Shown one piece after another: positions 60,152-64,000 of a stretch of 64,000 nt of DNA. Within the stretch, counting starts at the first letter, position 1. The number at the start of each line of letters is the position of its first letter. Location of the stretch: positions 121,094-185,093 of the forward strand of contig NZ_JFZG01000026.1 of the NCBI RefSeq assembly GCF_000607165.1. Direction: 5' to 3'. The notes beneath the pieces are model-generated. The model had not been told where the DNA came from and searched no databases. It saw only the letters and a list, made by a program, of their open reading frames with translations. The DNA is from Ralstonia pickettii (lineage in GTDB: Bacteria > Pseudomonadota > Gammaproteobacteria > Burkholderiales > Burkholderiaceae). The position numbers and the translations under genes were made by a program.

Positions 60152-61309
60152 ATGCAATCTCGCAGAATCACCGAACTGATGGCCATGTTCGCAGCGGGCA
60201 TCATCGGCATAGCGTCAAGCGGCGCGAGCGCCGAGACGGGCGTGAGCAACGACGCGATCATCGTCGGCCAATCGGCGCCGATGAGCGGGCCGGCGGCGCA
60301 ACTCGGTCAACAGATGAACCGCGGCGCTCAGCTTTACTTCAATGCCGTCAACGCGGCAGGCGGCGTCAACGGACGCAAGATCGAGCTGAAGGTGCTCGAC
60401 GATTTCTACGAACCCGATGCGGCTGCCCGCAACACCAAGACGCTGATCGAAGACACCAAGGTCTTCGCCCTGTTCGGCTATGTTGGCACGCCTACGAGCC
60501 TGGCAGCGCTGAAGATCGCCAACCCGGCCGGCGTGCCGTTCTTTGCGCCCTACTCCGGCGCCTCGGCGCTGCGCGAGCCCTTCGCACGCAATGTGTTCCA
60601 CGTGCGCGCCAGCTACAACGATGAAACCGCCGCCATCGTCCAGCAGATCCACACCACTGGGCTGAAGCGCATTGCCGTGGTCTATAACGACGATGCCTAC
60701 GGCAAGGCCGGCCTGGACGGTGTGCAACGCGCGCTTAAGCTTCCCGCCAACCAGGGCGTGTCGCTGGCGGCACAGGCCAGCGTGACGCGCAACACCACCG
60801 ACGTGAAGGGTGCAATCGGCACCGTGCTTGCACAAAAGCCGGACGCCATCGTCGTCATCAGCGCTTACCAAACGGTGGCGGCGTTGGTAAAAGGGGCGCA
60901 GGAACAGGGCTACGCTGGTCAGTTCTACAACGTATCGTTCGTCGGCACCAAGGCGCTGGCCAATACGCTGGGCAAGGCCGGCGGCGGCGTGATCATCTCG
61001 CAGGTGATGCCGTATCCGTATAGCGGTGCATCGCCCGTGGTGCGCGACTACCAGAAGCTGCTTAAATCCGACGGCATTACCGATTTCGACTACGGAAGCA
61101 TCGAGGGCTATGTCGCGGCGCGCGTCTTTGTTGAAGGTCTCAAGCGTGCTGGCCGCGACCTGACTCGCGAGAAGTTCATCGGTGCGCTGGAGTCGATGGG
61201 CAACTACGACGTGGGCGGCTTCAACGTGAACTTCTCGCCCTCCAACCACGTGGGCTCCAAGTTTGTTGAGATGACGATCATCAACTCGAACGGTCAAGTG
61301 ATCCGCTGA
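60152..61309 (+). CDS. ABC transporter substrate-binding protein, branched-chain amino acid type
   Basis: Exported periplasmic binding protein of the Leu/Ile/Val-binding superfamily (385 residues). The start ATG at 60152 follows GGGGGAGAG. The signal peptide covers about 1-27 (AASA-type end GASA). The mature domain begins ETGVSNDAIIVGQSAPMSGPAAQ, typical of LivJ/AmiC-like proteins. No ABC permease or ATPase genes lie next to it, so it is an orphan component. The ligand is not necessarily a branched-chain amino acid. Confidence 0.88.
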   Translation: MQSRRITELMAMFAAGIIGIASSGASAETGVSNDAIIVGQSAPMSGPAAQLGQQMNRGAQLYFNAVNAAGGVNGRKIELKVLDDFYEPDAAARNTKTLIEDTKVFALFGYVGTPTSLAALKIANPAGVPFFAPYSGASALREPFARNVFHVRASYNDETAAIVQQIHTTGLKRIAVVYNDDAYGKAGLDGVQRALKLPANQGVSLAAQASVTRNTTDVKGAIGTVLAQKPDAIVVISAYQTVAALVKGAQEQGYAGQFYNVSFVGTKALANTLGKAGGGVIISQVMPYPYSGASPVVRDYQKLLKSDGITDFDYGSIEGYVAARVFVEGLKRAGRDLTREKFIGALESMGNYDVGGFNVNFSPSNHVGSKFVEMTIINSNGQVIR

Positions 61310-61327
61310 ACGCGCATCGTCCAAAAG

Positions 61328-61359
61328 AAAAAAGCCGGGCTACATGCCCGGTTTTTTTC
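61328..61359. terminator. Bidirectional terminator between the binding protein gene and argE
   Basis: Stem GCCGGGC (61334-61340) / GCCCGGT (61346-61352) with a TACAT loop, extended by an A-run on the left and seven T on the right. It lies between two convergent genes and suits both. Confidence 0.92.
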
Positions 61360-61361
61360 GC

Positions 61362-62579
61362 TCAAGCCGGTTGTGTCTGCCGCTGCGCGAGCCGCCGCAT
61401 GAACGCCTCGCACTGCGCAATCTGCGCGAGTTCGATGTACTCGTTAGGCTTGTGCGCCTGCTCGATATTGCCTGGACCGCACACCACAGTCGGGATGCCC
61501 GCGCGCGAGAACAGTCCGGCTTCTGTCCCATAGTCGACCTTGCCGACCGTGCCCCGGCTATCAGCCAACGCTTGCGCCAGCGTCACCAGCTCGTGCGATG
61601 GCGCAATCGACAGGCCCGGCGTGTTCGCCTTCATGGCGAAGCTGATGTCAGCATCGGCAGAAATCTCGCGCATCTGCGGCAGCAACGTCTGTTGCGCATA
61701 GCGCTCGACCTCGCCGAAAAGCCAATCAGGATCGGTACCCGGGAGATAGCGGAAATCGAAGGTAAATTCGCAATCGCGCGGCACCACGTTGGTGGCAATG
61801 CCGCCCTTGATCGTGCCCGTGTTCAAGGTGGTGTGCGGCACGACAAAGGCGACATCGCGTGCCTCTTCCGCCGCCAGACGCGCGGCTAGCGAGCGAATAT
61901 GCGCAATCAGCAGCGCCGCAAACTCGATGGCATTCACGCCCTGCGGCGTCAACGCGGAATGCGCTTCCTTGCCGCGCACGCAGCATCGATATTCGCGCTT
62001 GCCCTTGTGCGCAATGATGGCGCGCATCGACGTGGGTTCGCCGACGATGCACCCCGCAGGCTGAATGCCGCTGGCCTCCAGATCACGCAGCAGGCTGCGC
62101 ACGCCCACGCAGCCGATCTCCTCGTCGTACGACAGCGAGAGATGAAAGCTGGCATCGCCCTCCACCGCCATGAACGCGGGCACATTCGCGAGCGCCACGG
62201 CAATGAAGCTCTTCATGTCGGCCGTGCCGCGCCCGTACAGGCGGCCATCGCGGATCTGAGCATCGAATGGGTTCGTCTCCCACGACTGGCCATCGACGGG
62301 CACCACATCGGTATGCCCAGACAGCACCAGCCCTGGCTTGCTGCCTGGTGATAGCGTTGCAAACAGGTTCGCCTTGCCGCCCGTTGCGTCATACGTGAGT
62401 CTGCAGTCCGCCCCCTGGGCTTGCAGGCGATCGCGCACCCACTCGATCAGGCCAAGATTGGAGTTGCGGCTGACCGTATCGAACGCCACCAGGGTGCGAA
62501 TCAATTGCAGAACTTCGTCGGAAGGGTGCGGTGCAGCAGCGATGGCGTCGGCAGACATGATGGGGGTCGGGTCGTTCAC
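61362..62579 (-). CDS. argE: Acetylornithine deacetylase (M20 family)
   Basis: Zinc amidohydrolase of 405 residues that hydrolyses N-acetylornithine to ornithine. Metal-binding motifs are SGHTDVVPVDG, GRGTADMKSF, and YDEEIGCVGVRS. The C-terminal GPGNIEQAHKPNEYIEL is an ArgE signature. The GTG start at 62579 is tentative; the ATG at 62558 would remove seven residues. Neither has a clear ribosome-binding site. ArgJ also occurs in this window, so arginine synthesis has both the recycling and the linear deacylation enzyme; ArgE may instead work on other N-acetyl amino acids. Confidence 0.88.
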   Translation of the reverse strand: MNDPTPIMSADAIAAAPHPSDEVLQLIRTLVAFDTVSRNSNLGLIEWVRDRLQAQGADCRLTYDATGGKANLFATLSPGSKPGLVLSGHTDVVPVDGQSWETNPFDAQIRDGRLYGRGTADMKSFIAVALANVPAFMAVEGDASFHLSLSYDEEIGCVGVRSLLRDLEASGIQPAGCIVGEPTSMRAIIAHKGKREYRCCVRGKEAHSALTPQGVNAIEFAALLIAHIRSLAARLAAEEARDVAFVVPHTTLNTGTIKGGIATNVVPRDCEFTFDFRYLPGTDPDWLFGEVERYAQQTLLPQMREISADADISFAMKANTPGLSIAPSHELVTLAQALADSRGTVGKVDYGTEAGLFSRAGIPTVVCGPGNIEQAHKPNEYIELAQIAQCEAFMRRLAQRQTQPA

Positions 62580-62824
62580 GTAGCGCTCGAGAACTGCGGC
62601 GGGCGGGGGGATATCGGCGGCGCGCCGTTAATTGGCGGACCTCCAGTGTAGGCGTTTCAGCCGCTCGGCTTTGACTGTAAGCGAGAGCGCACAAGCCATC
62701 GCGTGAAGAATCCATACGAAACTGCATGGACAGATCAAGCAATTGGCTGATGGCCGGTCGGAAATCGCCCTTCGGCGTATGATCGAATGTGATTCCGAAC
62801 TTTCAGCCAGAACACGAGCATCTC
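62580..62824. other. Divergent argE / amidohydrolase gap
   Basis: 245 bp without a gene. A TATGAT at 62778-62783 (plus) is a possible -10 for the amidohydrolase gene but lacks a good -35. I see no convincing operator or hairpin. Confidence 0.3.
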
Positions 62825-64000
62825 ATGAAGCTGATCCCAGAAATCCAAGCCGCGCAGCCCGAGATCCAAGCGCTGCGACGCGACATCCACGCGCACCCCG
62901 AACTCTGCTTCGAAGAGCAGCGCACTTCCGATCTGGTCGCCGCGAAGCTCGCCGAATGGGGCATCGAAGTGCACCGGGGCCTGGGCAAGACCGGCCTGGT
63001 CGGCGTTATCCGCAACGGTGAGGGCAAGAGCATCGGCCTGCGCGCCGATATGGACGCACTACCGCTCGCCGAGGCCAACCAGTTCGAGCATCGCTCCAAA
63101 CACGACGGCAAGATGCACGCGTGCGGCCACGACGGCCACACGGCAATGCTGCTCGGCGCTGCACATTACCTGTCCAAGCACCGCAATTTCAGCGGCACCG
63201 CAAACCTGATCTTCCAACCCGCCGAAGAAGGCGGCGGCGGCGCACGCGAGATGATCAAGGACGGCCTGTTCGATCGCTTCCCGTGCGACGCCGTCTTTGG
63301 CTTGCACAACTGGCCGGGCGTGCCGGTCGGCGCATTCGGCACACGCGCCGGCGCGCTAATGGCATCGAGCAACGAGTTCCGCATCACGATCAAGGGAAAG
63401 GGCGCGCACGCCGCGCTACCGCACAACGGCAACGATCCGGTGTTTGTCGGGGCTCAGGTGGTATCGGCACTGCAAGGCATCATCACGCGCAACAAGCGCC
63501 CGATCGACACCGCAGTCCTCTCCGTCACACAGTTCCATGCCGGTGACGCGACCAACATCATTCCGAACGAAGCTTGGATAGGCGGCACGGTACGCACCTT
63601 CTCCACCGAAGTCCTCGACTTGATCGAGCGCCGCATGGAAGAAGTCTCTAGGGGCATCGCCGCCGCATACGATTGCACGATCGACTTCGTCTTCCACCGC
63701 AACTACCCCCCGACTGTGAACACGGAAAATGAAACGCAGTTTGCGGCGGCTGTGATGCGAGAGCTGGTGGGCGCAGATAACGTGGAAGCCAATATCGATC
63801 CGACCATGGGCGCCGAAGATTTCTCGTTCATGCTGATCGAGAAGCCTGGCTGCTTCGCCTTCATTGGCAACGGCGACGGCGACCACCGCGAGCAAGGCCA
63901 CGGTCTGGGCCCGTGTATGCTGCACAATCCAAGCTACGACTTCAATGACGAGTTGCTGCCGCTGGGCGCGACATATTGGGTTCGCCTAGTCGAGAAATTC
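62825..64000 (+). CDS. M20D amidohydrolase (hippurate / IAA-amino-acid hydrolase type), 3' end cut by window
   Basis: Metal-dependent amidohydrolase that releases amino acids from N-acyl conjugates. From the ATG at 62825 there are 392 codons without a stop, to the last base, so only the final few residues are missing (the family is about 395-400). Metal-binding motifs are RADMDALPL, HACGHDGHTAMLLGAA and PAEEGGGGA, with AEDFSFMLIEKPG near the C-terminus. The substrate could be hippurate, N-acetyl amino acids or an auxin conjugate; the sequence does not decide. Confidence 0.9.
   Translation, partial: MKLIPEIQAAQPEIQALRRDIHAHPELCFEEQRTSDLVAAKLAEWGIEVHRGLGKTGLVGVIRNGEGKSIGLRADMDALPLAEANQFEHRSKHDGKMHACGHDGHTAMLLGAAHYLSKHRNFSGTANLIFQPAEEGGGGAREMIKDGLFDRFPCDAVFGLHNWPGVPVGAFGTRAGALMASSNEFRITIKGKGAHAALPHNGNDPVFVGAQVVSALQGIITRNKRPIDTAVLSVTQFHAGDATNIIPNEAWIGGTVRTFSTEVLDLIERRMEEVSRGIAAAYDCTIDFVFHRNYPPTVNTENETQFAAAVMRELVGADNVEANIDPTMGAEDFSFMLIEKPGCFAFIGNGDGDHREQGHGLGPCMLHNPSYDFNDELLPLGATYWVRLVEKF

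Overview
The window is G+C-rich, tightly packed chromosomal DNA of a betaproteobacterium. Gene order and protein sequences point to Burkholderiaceae, most likely Ralstonia (pickettii, insidiosa or solanacearum group). Signs of this are the complete mraZ-to-ftsZ division and cell-wall cluster followed by a peroxiredoxin gene, lpxC, a DUF721/DciA gene, an M23 peptidase gene, secA and argJ; the pilBCD-coaE-zapD-yacG run; and a FruB-type EIIA-HPr-EI fusion with FruK and FruA. Genus placement is inference from remembered gene order, since no search was run. I see no phage, insertion sequence, integrase, CRISPR array or defence island. This looks like core genome. Layout: 1-8.7 kb carries a lytic transglycosylase, proS, the RNA 5'-end hydrolase rppH with a CNP1-type lipoprotein, proB, obgE, the ribosomal operon rplU-rpmA, ispB and a tRNA-Pro(CGG). 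8.9-16.1 kb (+ strand) carries a CNNM/CBS membrane protein, the type IV pilus genes pilB, pilC and pilD, then coaE, zapD and yacG. 16.1-25.1 kb (mostly - strand) carries a MutT-type hydrolase, a DUF815 ATPase, argJ, secA, an M23 peptidase, dciA (+), lpxC and a peroxiredoxin. 25.4-43.1 kb (- strand) is the dcw cluster, read mraZ, rsmH, ftsL, ftsI, murE, murF, mraY, murD, ftsW, murG, murC, ddlB, ftsQ, ftsA, ftsZ, with many 4-bp stop/start overlaps. 43.5-53.4 kb carries coq7, a general porin, an MHS-type transporter, arfB, a haemolysin-III-like membrane protein, fadD, a lipoprotein aminopeptidase and a molybdopterin oxidoreductase. 53.5-60.0 kb is the fructose PTS: a LacI-type regulator divergent from fruB-fruK-fruA. 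The end holds a branched-chain amino acid type binding protein, argE and a 3'-truncated M20 amidohydrolase. How it fits together: the dcw cluster makes lipid II (MurC-F, MraY, MurG, Ddl) and the septal machinery (FtsL/I/W/Q/A/Z). ZapD tunes FtsZ bundling, LpxC commits to lipid A synthesis, and SecA and the M23 peptidase act in envelope biogenesis. The best regulatory readings are a four-repeat, 10-bp-period MraZ operator overlapping a sigma-70 promoter, LacI/FruR-type palindromes at the fru promoter, and promoters for rplU and lpxC. The main unexplained items are non-coding: a folded segment plus a 17-bp-stem terminator downstream of ftsZ, and a coq7-mraZ intergenic region whose - strand carries repeated CUCCUCC (anti-Shine-Dalgarno) segments near hairpins. 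I did not find a convincing new multi-gene system.
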